A DNA stretch of 64,000 bases from Haloechinothrix aidingensis (GTDB taxonomy: Bacteria; Actinomycetota; Actinomycetes; Mycobacteriales; Pseudonocardiaceae). The DNA is taken from positions 486,531-550,530 of the forward strand of contig NZ_JACCKD010000002.1 in assembly GCF_013450155.1 (NCBI RefSeq), in the 5' to 3' direction. A program made the translations under genes and the position numbers. Below the pieces are notes generated by a model. That model searched no databases. It had not been told where the DNA came from and saw nothing but the letters and a program-made list of their open reading frames with translations. Below are positions 10,498-19,514 of this stretch, in pieces (the stretch's first letter is position 1; the number at the start of each line of letters is the position of its first letter).

Positions 10498-11964
10498 ATG
10501 AGCACGACGGAACCCGCTACACGCGCCTCGGTCCTGATCATCGGAGCCGGCTTCGGCGGGCTCGCGGCGGCACTGGAGCTCGCGCGAGCAGGCAGGGACG
10601 ACTTCACGCTGCTCGAGGCCTCCGACTCGATCGGCGGGGTCTGGCGGGAGAACACCTACCCGGGATGCGGCTGCGACGTGCCATCGCCGCTGTACTCGTT
10701 CTCGTTCGAACCCAACCCCACGTGGCCGATGCGCTTCTCGCTGCGCGAGGACATCCACGCCTACATGCGCCGGGTGGCGTCCAAGTACGGGATCGACCGC
10801 CGTATCCGGTTCAACACCGCGGCCACCGGCGCGGCATACGACGACGAGCGCGGCCTGTGGCGCGTCGAGACGCGTACCGGCGAGGTCTTCGAGGCGACGG
10901 TGCTCGTGCCCGCGGTGGGCCAGCTGTCGCGGCCCGCATGGCCGAGCATTCCCGGGCAGGACACCTTCGGCGGAACGGCGTTCCACTCGGCCCGCTGGGA
11001 CCACGACTGCGAGCTGGACGGTAAGCGGGTCGCCGTCATCGGCACCGGAGCCAGCGCGATCCAGTTCGTGCCCCAGATACAGCCGCAGGCACGGCACCTG
11101 ACGGTCTTCCAGCGATCCGCGCCGTACATCATCCCCAAACCGGACCGGGTCTACACCGCGCTGCATCACACGCTCTTCCGGCGCCTCCCGTTCCTCCAGG
11201 CCGCCGAACGCTTGCTGTGCTGGTCGTTCTTCGAGCTCGTCACCACCGGCCTCATCGGGAACAAGCCCATCGCCTCGATGTTCGGCGCCCTCGCGCGCTG
11301 GCACCGGCGCAGGCAGGTGCCAGACCCCGACCTGCTGGCCAAGCTCACGCCGGACTACCCGGTCGGCTGCAAGCGCGGGTTGCTGTCCAACGACTACTAC
11401 CCGGCGCTGGCCGAGCCCAACGTCACCGTCGAGACCGAGCGCGTATCCGAAATCACCCCGAACGGGGTGCGCACGGCCGACGGCACCGAGCACGCCGCGG
11501 ACGTGCTGATCTACGGAACCGGCTTCACCGCGACGGACTTCCTCGCCCCGCTGAAGATCACCGGCTCGGGCGGTGCCGAGCTGTCCCAGGTGTGGCAGAA
11601 CGGGGCGTACGCGTACCTGGGTATGGCCGTCCCGCATTTCCCCAACATGTTCCTGATGTACGGCCCCAACACCAACCTGGGCTCCGGCTCGATCATCTAC
11701 ATGCTCGAGCGGCAGGCCCGCTACATCCGCGAGGCGGTCACCTACCTCGATACCAGCGAGGCCTCCGCGCTCGACGTGCGGGAGGACACGGCTCACCGGT
11801 TCGACGCGGAGATGCAGCGGCGGCTCGAACGCTCCGCATGGGCCATGTGCGAGAGCTGGTACCGCGATGCCAACGGGCGGATCGCGACCAACTGGCCCGG
11901 GTTGGTCAGCGAGTACGACCGCAGGACGAAACGACTCGACCTGGACGCCTACCGGATCCGGTGA
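10498..11964 (+). CDS. Flavin-dependent Baeyer-Villiger-type monooxygenase, MymA-like
   Basis: NADPH- and FAD-dependent oxygenase that would insert oxygen into a ketone or oxidise a soft heteroatom. The 488-residue protein has the FAD dinucleotide fold GAGFGG near residue 17 and the Baeyer-Villiger fingerprint FGGTAFHSARWD near residue 160, with Asp in place of the usual Pro, a common variant. A second nucleotide fold GTGASA is near residue 182, with GTGFTATDF late in the protein. It is divergent from a VirS-like AraC gene. A wax ester synthase and an esterase follow about 2 kb on, as in the mycobacterial mymA locus. The substrate is unknown, but lipid or ketone oxidation is likely. Its stop is 10 bases from the convergent prfC stop. 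Confidence 0.88.
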   Translation: MSTTEPATRASVLIIGAGFGGLAAALELARAGRDDFTLLEASDSIGGVWRENTYPGCGCDVPSPLYSFSFEPNPTWPMRFSLREDIHAYMRRVASKYGIDRRIRFNTAATGAAYDDERGLWRVETRTGEVFEATVLVPAVGQLSRPAWPSIPGQDTFGGTAFHSARWDHDCELDGKRVAVIGTGASAIQFVPQIQPQARHLTVFQRSAPYIIPKPDRVYTALHHTLFRRLPFLQAAERLLCWSFFELVTTGLIGNKPIASMFGALARWHRRRQVPDPDLLAKLTPDYPVGCKRGLLSNDYYPALAEPNVTVETERVSEITPNGVRTADGTEHAADVLIYGTGFTATDFLAPLKITGSGGAELSQVWQNGAYAYLGMAVPHFPNMFLMYGPNTNLGSGSIIYMLERQARYIREAVTYLDTSEASALDVREDTAHRFDAEMQRRLERSAWAMCESWYRDANGRIATNWPGLVSEYDRRTKRLDLDAYRIR

Positions 11965-11974
11965 CCGGGAGCGG

Positions 11975-13567
11975 TTACGCCCCGTCCCCGCTGGCGATCA
12001 GGTGCTCGACAGCCAGCTCCGGGTGCTGCCGCTGCAGCGCGCCGAGTGCGACGTCGTCGTTGAACAGCGCGAGATCGGTGCCGTCGGTCCGGGTGAGCAC
12101 CTCGGCTCGCCTGCTCGATTCGATGACGCGGCGCTGCGTGGAGTCGGTGAGGCGGCGGACCGTGCGGTAGGGCAGGTGGTCGAGCTCGACGGAGACACCG
12201 AACTCGTCGTCGAGGCGGTGCGCGGCGACCTCGAACTGCATCGGCCCGACGGCCGCGAAGACCGGCGTCGCGTCCCCGCGCCGGTCCGACCGCAGGATCT
12301 GCACGACGCCTTCCGACTCGAGCTGGTCGACTCCCTTGCGGAACTGCTTGGCCCTTCCGAGGTCCTTCGGGCGCGCCACAGCGAAGTGGGCAGGGGCGAA
12401 GCTCGGCAGACCCGGGAACCGCACTGCGGGCTTGCCCTCGTACAGCGTGTCCCCCACCCGTAGCGCGGTCGCGTTGACCAGGCCGATCACATCACCGGGG
12501 TAGGCCTCATCGACGGTGGACCGTTGCTGCCCGAACACCTGCTGGACGTACTTCGTCGCGAACGGCCGCCCGGTCCGCGCGTTGGTCACGTTCATGCCGC
12601 GCTCGAACCTGCCCGAGCAGACACGCGCGAAAGCGACCTGGTCGCGGTGCGCGCGGTCCATCCCGGTCTGCACCTTGAACACGAACGCGGAGAATGGCGC
12701 ATCCAGCTCGCGGGCGCGCTCGTCGACATCCAGCCTCGGTGTCGGTGGCGGGGCCATCTCGACCAGCGCGTCGAGCAGGTGGCGCACGCCGAAGTTGAGC
12801 ATGGCGGCCCCGAACAGCACCGGCGTCGCCGTCCCGTCCAGGAAGCGCTGGTAGGAGAACTCCCCGCGCTCGGCGAGCATCAGCTCGGACTCCTCGCAGG
12901 CCTGCTCCCAGTCGTCCGCGTACCGCTCGCGGGCCTGCTCCGGGGAGAGGTGCTCCTCGGGGGCTGCCGTGGCGCCGCCCGCGGTGCGCTCGTAGCGCAC
13001 CATCTCGCCGGTGCGCAGGTCCTGCACCCCGTGGAAGTTACCGGCGAAGCCGACCGGCCAGGTCAGCGGCATCGCGGGCAGGTTGATCCGCTCGGACAGC
13101 TCCTCGCACAGCTGCAGCGGATCGAGACCGGGACGGTCCCACTTGTTGATGAAGGTCATCACCGGGATGCCCCGGTGCCGGCAGACGTCGAACAGCTTCA
13201 GGGTCTGCGGCTCCAGCCCCTTGGCTGCGTCCAGCAGCATGACCGCGGAGTCCACCGCGGCCAGCACCCGGTAGGTGTCCTCGGAGAAGTCCGCGTGCCC
13301 CGGGGTGTCCAGCAGGTTGATCACCGTGTCGCCGTAGGCGAACTGCAGCGCGGCCGACGTGATCGAGATGCCGCGCGCCTGTTCCATCTCCAGCCAGTCC
13401 GAGGTCACGCCACGCCGGTCGCCCTTGCCGTGCACCGCCCCCGCCGAGGTCAGCACGCGCGCGTGCAGCGCGAGGGCCTCGGTCAGCGTGGACTTACCGG
13501 CGTCCGGATGGCTGATGACGGCGAACGTCCTGCGCCGGGCAGCCTCGTTGCCCGCACCATCCGACAC
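11975..13567 (-). CDS. prfC: Peptide chain release factor 3
   Basis: GTPase that removes RF1 or RF2 from the ribosome after translation ends. The 530 residues match the family length. GTPase motifs are intact: SHPDAGKST (G1), DTPGHADF (G3) and NKWD (G4) near residue 140, followed by the RF3-type domains II and III (FSAFVFKVQ). The GTG at 13565-13567 is preceded by GAGGAGG at normal spacing; the longer open frame to 13684 has no ribosome site. The gene is convergent with the monooxygenase and divergent from the wax ester synthase, so it interrupts what is otherwise a mymA-type lipid locus. Confidence 0.95.
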   Translation of the reverse strand: MSDGAGNEAARRRTFAVISHPDAGKSTLTEALALHARVLTSAGAVHGKGDRRGVTSDWLEMEQARGISITSAALQFAYGDTVINLLDTPGHADFSEDTYRVLAAVDSAVMLLDAAKGLEPQTLKLFDVCRHRGIPVMTFINKWDRPGLDPLQLCEELSERINLPAMPLTWPVGFAGNFHGVQDLRTGEMVRYERTAGGATAAPEEHLSPEQARERYADDWEQACEESELMLAERGEFSYQRFLDGTATPVLFGAAMLNFGVRHLLDALVEMAPPPTPRLDVDERARELDAPFSAFVFKVQTGMDRAHRDQVAFARVCSGRFERGMNVTNARTGRPFATKYVQQVFGQQRSTVDEAYPGDVIGLVNATALRVGDTLYEGKPAVRFPGLPSFAPAHFAVARPKDLGRAKQFRKGVDQLESEGVVQILRSDRRGDATPVFAAVGPMQFEVAAHRLDDEFGVSVELDHLPYRTVRRLTDSTQRRVIESSRRAEVLTRTDGTDLALFNDDVALGALQRQHPELAVEHLIASGDGA

Positions 13568-14042
13568 CAGACAGCCTCCTCGAGTACGGTTCCTTCGACG
13601 ACCATTGATCGTGTGCTCGCCGGGAGCGGGCCAGGGCTCTTGCGAGCCCGGAGCCAGCGTCACCGGGGCGGCGTCCCGTACCACGATCCCATACGGGCCC
13701 GGTGCGATCCGCCCCTACCGGTGCGTGCGATCCGACGTCGCCAGCACCGCTACCGGTACGGCTGCCGACAGTCCCGCTGCCTACGAACCGGGGCTGCCGC
13801 CCGCCCTGCCGCATAACGCAACGCCCAGTGTACGGCACGTTCGGAGCGTTCCCGGCCGTACGGTGGCGACACGGGTCACAACTGTGCGTGGATGTTTGGT
13901 GACGATGTGTTGCGGCTCGCAGTTTCCTCGTGTCAACCCGGTTCGTTGAACTACACGGGTGCGTAAACTGTCCCGGTGTTACCTGGATCACTCGGCTACG
14001 CACACAGTCCACGTGAGATCAGCGACCGAAGGCGGTAGTGCC
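13568..14042. other. Divergent intergenic region between prfC and the acyltransferase
   Basis: 475 bases with no supported gene. CACCGCTACCGGTACGG (13745-13761) and similar CCGGTACGG stretches recur here. It should hold the promoters of both flanking genes; no clear operator was seen. Confidence 0.4.
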
Positions 14043-15404
14043 ATGCAGATGATGCCCGTAACCGACTCGATGTTCCTGCTGATGGAATCGCGCGAGCACC
14101 CGATGCACGTGGGTGGGCTCCAGCTGTTCAAGAAGCCGGAAGGTGCCGGGGAGGACTACGTGCACACCATCTACCGGAACCTGATCGACTCGGCCGAGGT
14201 GCGCCCGCTGTTCAAGAAACGCCCGGCCGCGCCCGTGAACAGCCTCGGTCAGTGGATGTGGAGCACGGACAACCAGCTCGACCTGGACTACCACGTCCGA
14301 CGGTCGGCGCTGCCCAACCCCGGCAGGATCCGGGAGCTGCTCGAGCTGACCTCCCGCTGGCACGGCTCGCTGCTCGACAGGCACCGCCCGCTCTGGGAGA
14401 CGCACTTCGTCGAGGGGCTCTCCGACGGGCGTTTCGCCATCTACACCAAGGTGCACCACGCGGTGCTGGACGGGATCTCCGCGTTGCGGCACATGACGAA
14501 CACGCTGAGCGAGGACCCCACCGCCCGGGACTGCCCCGCACCCTGGGAGCTGCGTGCCGCACGGCCCAAGTCGGCGGGCCTCAACCCGCTGTCCTTCGCA
14601 CGCTCTGCCGGACGCGCGCTCGGCGAGTTCGCCGCGTTCCCCCCGACGGCGCTGCGGGCGGCCAACCAGGCGTTCCGGGAGCAACGGCTCACCCTGCCCC
14701 TGCAGGCCCCGAAGACGATGCTCAACGTGCCCATCGGCGGCGCGCGGCGGTTCGCGGCACAGTCGTGGCCGCTGGAGTCGTTCCGCAAGATCAAGAAGTC
14801 CGCCGGGACCACGCTCAACGACGTGGTACTCGCGATGTGCGCCGGGGCCCTGCGGGACTACCTCATCGAGCAGCGGGCACTGCCGGACGCGCCGCTGACC
14901 GCCATGGTGCCTGCCACGCTGCGCACTCCCGCTGCGGCCGAGGAGGGTGGCAACTCGATCGGCGCCATCCTGTGCAACCTCGCCACCAACGAGCCCGACC
15001 CGGCCAGGCGTCTGGAGACGATCAAGAACTCGATGGCCGACGGCAAGAAGCTGTTCGAGGGGCTCAGCCCCGTGCAGGTCATGCTGCTGTCGGCGATGAA
15101 CGTCGCGCCGCTGGGGCTCTCGCCCGTGCCGGGCATGGTGAACTACACGCGCCCGCCGTTCAACCTCGTGATCTCCAACGTCCCCGGCCCGCGCACGACC
15201 ACCTACTGGAACGGCGCCGAGCTGGACGGGGTCTACCCCGCGTCGCTGCTGATGGACGGCCAGGCGTTGAACATCACGCTCACTACCCGCGTCGACTCCG
15301 TCGACTTCGGCATTGTCGGCTGCCGGCAGAGTATTCCGCACCTGCAGCGCATGTTGCTGCACCTGGACACGGCGCTGACGGAGCTGGAGTTCGCCACGCG
15401 GTAG
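14043..15404 (+). CDS. Wax ester synthase/diacylglycerol acyltransferase (WS/DGAT)
   Basis: Joins an acyl-CoA to a fatty alcohol or diacylglycerol to give wax ester or triacylglycerol storage lipid at the membrane. The 453-residue protein has the catalytic HHAVLDG motif near residue 138, an N-terminal MQMMPVTDSMFLLMESREHPMHVG block and the C-terminal NVPGP signature (VISNVPGPR), all standard for the family. ATG at 14043 was chosen over an upstream in-frame start at 13959 because GAAGGCGG precedes it and homologues start here. It stands alone on the plus strand before an HSL-type esterase, matching the lipid theme of the locus. Confidence 0.93.
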   Translation: MQMMPVTDSMFLLMESREHPMHVGGLQLFKKPEGAGEDYVHTIYRNLIDSAEVRPLFKKRPAAPVNSLGQWMWSTDNQLDLDYHVRRSALPNPGRIRELLELTSRWHGSLLDRHRPLWETHFVEGLSDGRFAIYTKVHHAVLDGISALRHMTNTLSEDPTARDCPAPWELRAARPKSAGLNPLSFARSAGRALGEFAAFPPTALRAANQAFREQRLTLPLQAPKTMLNVPIGGARRFAAQSWPLESFRKIKKSAGTTLNDVVLAMCAGALRDYLIEQRALPDAPLTAMVPATLRTPAAAEEGGNSIGAILCNLATNEPDPARRLETIKNSMADGKKLFEGLSPVQVMLLSAMNVAPLGLSPVPGMVNYTRPPFNLVISNVPGPRTTTYWNGAELDGVYPASLLMDGQALNITLTTRVDSVDFGIVGCRQSIPHLQRMLLHLDTALTELEFATR

Positions 15405-15636
15405 CCGCGCAGGCCGCTGTCGTCGCGGAACGCCGCTGATCCTCCCGTTGGAGATACTGCCGGTACTTGTGTAACGTTGTTCGCTAAGCGGGGGCCGAGC
15501 ACGCGGCCCCCCGAGCGACGTGCCGGAAGGATGCGGTATGCGCGGTATGCACAGCGTTGTGCGGATGCCGGAGGGCGTGTCGAGACGCCGGTGGGACGGG
15601 CTCGGGTGCGCGCCCCGGCTGCGGAGCGTGAGCTGA

Positions 15637-16590
15637 ATGGCCATGCACATGACGGGAGAACCTCGCGACGTCAGTCCCCGGTCGCGGGTGCTGTACGCGG
15701 CGGCGTGGGCGGCCGGCCGCTCCGTGCTGCGCACGGTGCCGCTGAACGAGCGCAGCATCGCCGCCGCGCAGAAGCTCGACTCGCTCGCCGGGCTCGCCCC
15801 CGGCCCGCGTTACGCGCGGTCGGTCCCGCACTCCTTCGGGGAGTTCGACGCCGAGTGGGTACGCAGCGGCGACACCCGCGACGACGGTGCGGTGCTGTAC
15901 TTCCACGGCGGTGGTTTCTTCTTCTGCGGGCTCAACACACACCGGCGCTGTGCCGCACGGCTGTCGCAGAAGACCGGGCTCGGCGTGTTCTCCGTGGACT
16001 ACAGGCAGTACCCGGCAACGGACCTCACCGGCTCGGTCACCGACTGCCTGACCGCCTACCGGCACCTGCTCGACGAGGGCATCGGTCCGGACCGCATCGT
16101 CTTCGCAGGCGACTCGGCTGGTGGGTACCTGGCCATGGCCACGGCCATGCGCGCCCGCGACACCGGGATGCCGCTGCCAGCAGGCGTGGTGACCCTGTCC
16201 GCCCTCTTCGAGGTCGACTCGTCGGCGCGGATGCGCCACGCGAACGCACACAGGGACACCTACGTGCCGACCAAGCACCTACCCGCGCTGTCCGAGCTGT
16301 GGTCGGGTAACGGGAACGGCCGCCGCCGCCCGATCTCCCCTGTCGACGAGGACCCGAGCGGCCTGCCGCCCGCGCTGATCATCGCCGCCGAGTCGGAGGT
16401 GCTGCGCCTGGACTCCGAGCTGATGGCCCAGCGGCTCACCGACGCAGGCGTTCCCTGCACCCTGCAGCTGTGGCCGGGCCAGGTGCACGCCTTCCCGGTC
16501 CTCGGCCACATGCTTCCGGAAAGCAAGGCCGCCCTGACCGAGGTCGCGAGCTTCATCCGCAACACCACCGGAGGTGGGAGCCGAAGGTGA
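15637..16590 (+). CDS. HSL-family alpha/beta hydrolase (acetylhydrolase/esterase, LipR-like)
   Basis: Probable esterase of 317 residues. It shows the oxyanion-hole HGGGFFF near residue 90, the nucleophile GDSAGG near residue 160 and a late VHAFP His near residue 283, so the Ser-Asp-His triad appears complete. There is no signal peptide. It follows the wax ester synthase by 232 bases on the same strand, as lipR accompanies mymA and tgs4 in Mycobacterium. The last residues (GGGSRR) and the TGA stop are encoded by the left arm of a family B palindrome (16577-16631), suggesting that insertion of the repeat reshaped the gene end. Confidence 0.88.
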   Translation: MAMHMTGEPRDVSPRSRVLYAAAWAAGRSVLRTVPLNERSIAAAQKLDSLAGLAPGPRYARSVPHSFGEFDAEWVRSGDTRDDGAVLYFHGGGFFFCGLNTHRRCAARLSQKTGLGVFSVDYRQYPATDLTGSVTDCLTAYRHLLDEGIGPDRIVFAGDSAGGYLAMATAMRARDTGMPLPAGVVTLSALFEVDSSARMRHANAHRDTYVPTKHLPALSELWSGNGNGRRRPISPVDEDPSGLPPALIIAAESEVLRLDSELMAQRLTDAGVPCTLQLWPGQVHAFPVLGHMLPESKAALTEVASFIRNTTGGGSRR

Positions 16591-16631
16591 CATCGGGTTC
16601 CTCTAGGGAACCGAATGTCACCTTCGGCTCC
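16577..16631. repeat. Family B palindrome, copy 1
   Basis: Two 25-base arms (16577-16601 and 16607-16631) around a 5-base loop TCTAG. The left arm begins GGAGCCGAAGGTGACA and the right arm ends TGTCACCTTCGGCTCC. It lies between the convergent esterase and amidase genes and contains the esterase stop codon. It could act as a bidirectional terminator. Confidence 0.8.
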
Positions 16632-16665
16632 ATCCATCCAGGCGCGTCGGCGCCTCGAGAGCGGG

Positions 16666-18078
16666 CTACCGTCCGGCACGGCTCCCGGACGGCGCAGGCG
16701 GGCGCTCGCCCGACCAGGGACAGACCTCCCGTACCAGCCGCGCGACGCCCAGGACGAGGTCGTCGGAGTGCCGGGGGCCGACGATCTGCAGGCCCACCGG
16801 CATCCCGTCCGAGGTGAACCCGACCGGCACGCTGATCGCGGGCTGCTGGGTCATGTTGAACGGGTAGGTGAACCGCGTCCACTCCGGCCAGTGCCGGTAG
16901 TCGCCGTCCGGTGGGACGTCGTGGCCCGCCTCGAACGGGCGGATCGGCATCGTCGGGGTGATCAGCACGTCGTGCCGGGTATGGAACTCGCCCATATGGA
17001 TACCGAGCTCGACGCGGGCCTCGTTCGCGCCGAGGTAGTCGAGCGCCGAGTAGGTCAGGCCGCGCTTCCACTGCTCGCGCAGCCCCGGGTCGATCCGGTT
17101 CTCCGAGCCCTCTGGGAACTTGCTCAGCCACTTGGCGGCACCGGTGCTCCACAGCACGTCGAACATCTCCCGCGGGTCACCGAACCCCGGGTCGGCCTCG
17201 TCCAGGTGCAGCCCGGCCTCGCCGAGGTCACGGACCACACCGTCGACCACGCGCGCGATCTCCGGGTCGACGTCGACGTAGCCGAGCGTCGGCGAGTACG
17301 CGGCGTGGATGCCACGGACATCGCGCCGGGTCGCTTCCCGGTACGAGCCGAGCGGCGGCTGCAACGCTGTGGGGTCGCGGTAGTCCGACAGCGCCAGCAC
17401 ATCCAGGAACAGCGCGATGTCCTCCACGGTGAGCGCCATCGGACCGGCGTGCGCGAGCATCCCGAACGGGCTCGCCGGGTACAGCGGGATCCGCCCGTAG
17501 GTCGGCTTGAACCCCACGATGCCGCAGAACGAGGCGGGGATGCGGACCGAGCCGCCCGCATCGGTGCCCACCGACAGCGCCCCCATGCCTGCGGCGATCG
17601 CGGCGGCCGATCCGCCGCTGGACCCGCCTGCCGTCTTGCCAGGGTCCCAGGGGTTGCGCGTGATGCCGGTCAGCGGGCTGTCCGTCGTGCCTTTCCAGCC
17701 CAGTTCCGGAGTGGTCGTCTTGCCGAGCAGCACCAGGCCGTTCTCGCGCATACGTGCCGTCGCCGGGCCGTCGATCTCCCACGGCTGCTGCGGGTCGATG
17801 CACCGCGATCCGCGCAGCGTGGGCCATCCCTGGGTGAGGAACATGTCCTTGATCGAGGACGGCACCCCGTCCAGCGTCCCGATGGGATTTCCCTCGTGCC
17901 AGCGCTGCTCGGACGCGCGGGCCTGGTCGAGCGCGCTCTCCGCGTCGACGAGGCAGTAGGAGTTGTACGTCCCGTCGTACTGTTCGATCGCCTCGAGGGC
18001 GGCCCTGGTCGCCTCCACAGGGGAAAGCTCACCGGTGGAGTACGCGGTGACGAGCTCGCTCGCCGACAGCAGGGTCAT
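16666..18078 (-). CDS. Amidase-signature family amidase
   Basis: Hydrolyses an amide to acid and ammonia. The 470-residue protein has the Ser-cisSer-Lys triad of the amidase-signature family: Lys in SSIKD near residue 77, cis-Ser in TAGGSSGGSA near residue 151, and the nucleophile in GTDAGGSVRIPAS near residue 175. The ATG at 18076-18078 is preceded by GAAGGAG. It lies 70 bases behind the 2-hydroxyacid dehydrogenase on the same strand, so the two probably form one operon that reads away from the GntR-type operator at 19331. The substrate is unknown. GatA is unlikely, as no GatB or GatC is nearby. Confidence 0.88.
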   Translation of the reverse strand: MTLLSASELVTAYSTGELSPVEATRAALEAIEQYDGTYNSYCLVDAESALDQARASEQRWHEGNPIGTLDGVPSSIKDMFLTQGWPTLRGSRCIDPQQPWEIDGPATARMRENGLVLLGKTTTPELGWKGTTDSPLTGITRNPWDPGKTAGGSSGGSAAAIAAGMGALSVGTDAGGSVRIPASFCGIVGFKPTYGRIPLYPASPFGMLAHAGPMALTVEDIALFLDVLALSDYRDPTALQPPLGSYREATRRDVRGIHAAYSPTLGYVDVDPEIARVVDGVVRDLGEAGLHLDEADPGFGDPREMFDVLWSTGAAKWLSKFPEGSENRIDPGLREQWKRGLTYSALDYLGANEARVELGIHMGEFHTRHDVLITPTMPIRPFEAGHDVPPDGDYRHWPEWTRFTYPFNMTQQPAISVPVGFTSDGMPVGLQIVGPRHSDDLVLGVARLVREVCPWSGERPPAPSGSRAGR

Positions 18079-18148
18079 CTAGTCACTCCTTCGTGCGCTC
18101 CTGTCACCCGGAAACCGATCGAGCCCTCCGCTCGCGCTCCCTCGCCGC

Positions 18149-19219
18149 TCACACTCGTGAGGTCCCCGTCGGGACGTACCCGAGGTCCTTGTCGACCACG
18201 TTGCGCAACGGCTCGCCCGCGGCCCACCGCGTGAAGTTATCAACGAAGATCTCCACCAGCGAGTCGCGCCATCCGACGACATCGCCCGACATGTGCGGGG
18301 AGACGAGCACGTGCGGCATCGTCCACAGCGGGCTGTCGGCAGGCAGCGGCTCGTTGTCGAACACGTCCAGCGCAGCACCCCCGAGCTGCCCGGTGTCCAG
18401 GGCCTCGATCAGGTCCCCGGTCACGGCGAGCTCGCCACGGCCGACGTTGATGAACCGGGCACCGTTCTTCATCGCCCGGAAGACATGCCTGTCGAACATC
18501 CCGCTCGTCTGCTCGGTCAGCGGGGCGATCGCGATCACGTAGTCCGCCGACCCGACGTGCTCGGACAGCTCGTCGGTGGGGTACACCGTGCCGAAATGCG
18601 CGTCGTTCGCGCGGTAGCTGCGCCCGGCCCCGCTGACTTCCATACCGGCGGCGCGCAGCGTGGTGGCGATGGCACGACCGATCGGCCCCGTCCCCACGAC
18701 GAGAGCACGCTTGCCGCCGAGACGCTCGGTCTCCCTGTGCTGCCAGCGCTTCTCGCGTTGCAGATCGTAGCTGCGCATGAGGTCCTTGGCGAACGCGAGG
18801 ATCACGCCGAGGACGTACTCCGCGATGGGGGTGTCGAACACGCCGCGCGAGTTGGTCAGCACGACATCGCTGGAGCGCAGCTCGGGGAACAGCACGGGGT
18901 CCACCCCCGCGCTGGCGATGTGCAGCCACCGCAGCCGGTCGGCCGCGTGCCAGGCGTCCGGAACCGCCGTGGACAGGAAGTCCCATACGAACAGCGCGTC
19001 GGCGCCACGCAGGGCGTCGGCGAGCCCGTCCGCGTTCGCGTAGCGAACCTCGGCTTCCTGCTCGACCTTGGCCATCCCGTTCGGACGGTGGTCACCGCAC
19101 AGCACCGCGACGACGGGTCGCCCGGTGTCGCCGCCGTACCCGGATCCGGACGGTGCCGTCGCCGGGGAACCGTCACGGGGCACGTCAACGTCGGGACGGT
19201 GCACTTTCCCTGCCCCCAT
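18149..19219 (-). CDS. D-isomer-specific 2-hydroxyacid dehydrogenase
   Basis: NAD(P)-dependent oxidoreductase interconverting a 2-oxoacid and a D-2-hydroxyacid. In 356 residues it has the substrate-binding IASAGVDPVLFPEL, the Rossmann motif VGTGPIGRAIA near residue 170, the Arg-containing NVGRGELAVTGDLIEAL and the catalytic His in SPHMSGD near residue 310. The ATG at 19217-19219 has GAGGA close upstream. The first 35 residues are Gly/Pro-rich and poorly conserved in type, so the true start could be later. The gene is divergent from the first isomerase-like gene across a promoter with a perfect operator, so it is probably under the same GntR regulator. Confidence 0.87.
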   Translation of the reverse strand: MGAGKVHRPDVDVPRDGSPATAPSGSGYGGDTGRPVVAVLCGDHRPNGMAKVEQEAEVRYANADGLADALRGADALFVWDFLSTAVPDAWHAADRLRWLHIASAGVDPVLFPELRSSDVVLTNSRGVFDTPIAEYVLGVILAFAKDLMRSYDLQREKRWQHRETERLGGKRALVVGTGPIGRAIATTLRAAGMEVSGAGRSYRANDAHFGTVYPTDELSEHVGSADYVIAIAPLTEQTSGMFDRHVFRAMKNGARFINVGRGELAVTGDLIEALDTGQLGGAALDVFDNEPLPADSPLWTMPHVLVSPHMSGDVVGWRDSLVEIFVDNFTRWAAGEPLRNVVDKDLGYVPTGTSRV

Positions 19220-19305
19220 CCTGTCCTCATCCGTCAGTCGGGCCGCTCGGACCCGACCCTACGTGGCGTGCGCGCGACCGGCGACCGGTGACCGCCGACA
19301 GTGCG

Positions 19306-19333
19306 TTGACACCGTAAGAGCGGATCGTATGAT
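19306..19333 (+). promoter_or_regulatory. Sigma-70-type promoter overlapping a GntR operator
   Basis: A consensus TTGACA (19306-19311), a 16-base spacer and TATGAT (19328-19333) read towards the isomerase gene. The -10 box overlaps the palindrome at 19331, so a bound repressor would block initiation. Confidence 0.65.
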
Positions 19334-19345
19334 TGTCAACAATCG
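19331..19345. promoter_or_regulatory. Putative GntR/FCD operator, copy 1
   Basis: GATTGTCAACAATCG: GATTGT and ACAATC arms with a 2-base centre, fitting the TNGT..ACNA pattern known for FadR-type GntR proteins. The identical 15 bases recur at 23918. It lies in the divergent gap between the hydroxyacid dehydrogenase and the first isomerase gene. Confidence 0.7.
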
Positions 19346-19514
19346 TGCTCGGCCTGGGCTGGCACGCCGGCCCGGACACGACCGAACCGGGTAGCGACAC
19401 AGCAGACACCACCGATAATCGGGGAAGGCCCGACCGCCCTGCCGCGACACGTCGGGGCGACCGCCGTGCCGCGTACCGTCCGAACCCTGCCAGCCGTATG
19501 TGGGAGCGCCGACC

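Noticed and set aside
13494-14012. Minus-strand ORF of 172 codons upstream of prfC
   Set aside because: It overlaps the prfC start out of frame, and codon bias is unlike neighbours.
16666-18078. GatA subunit of tRNA amidotransferase
   Set aside because: No GatB/GatC nearby, and the context is catabolic with a GntR-controlled partner.
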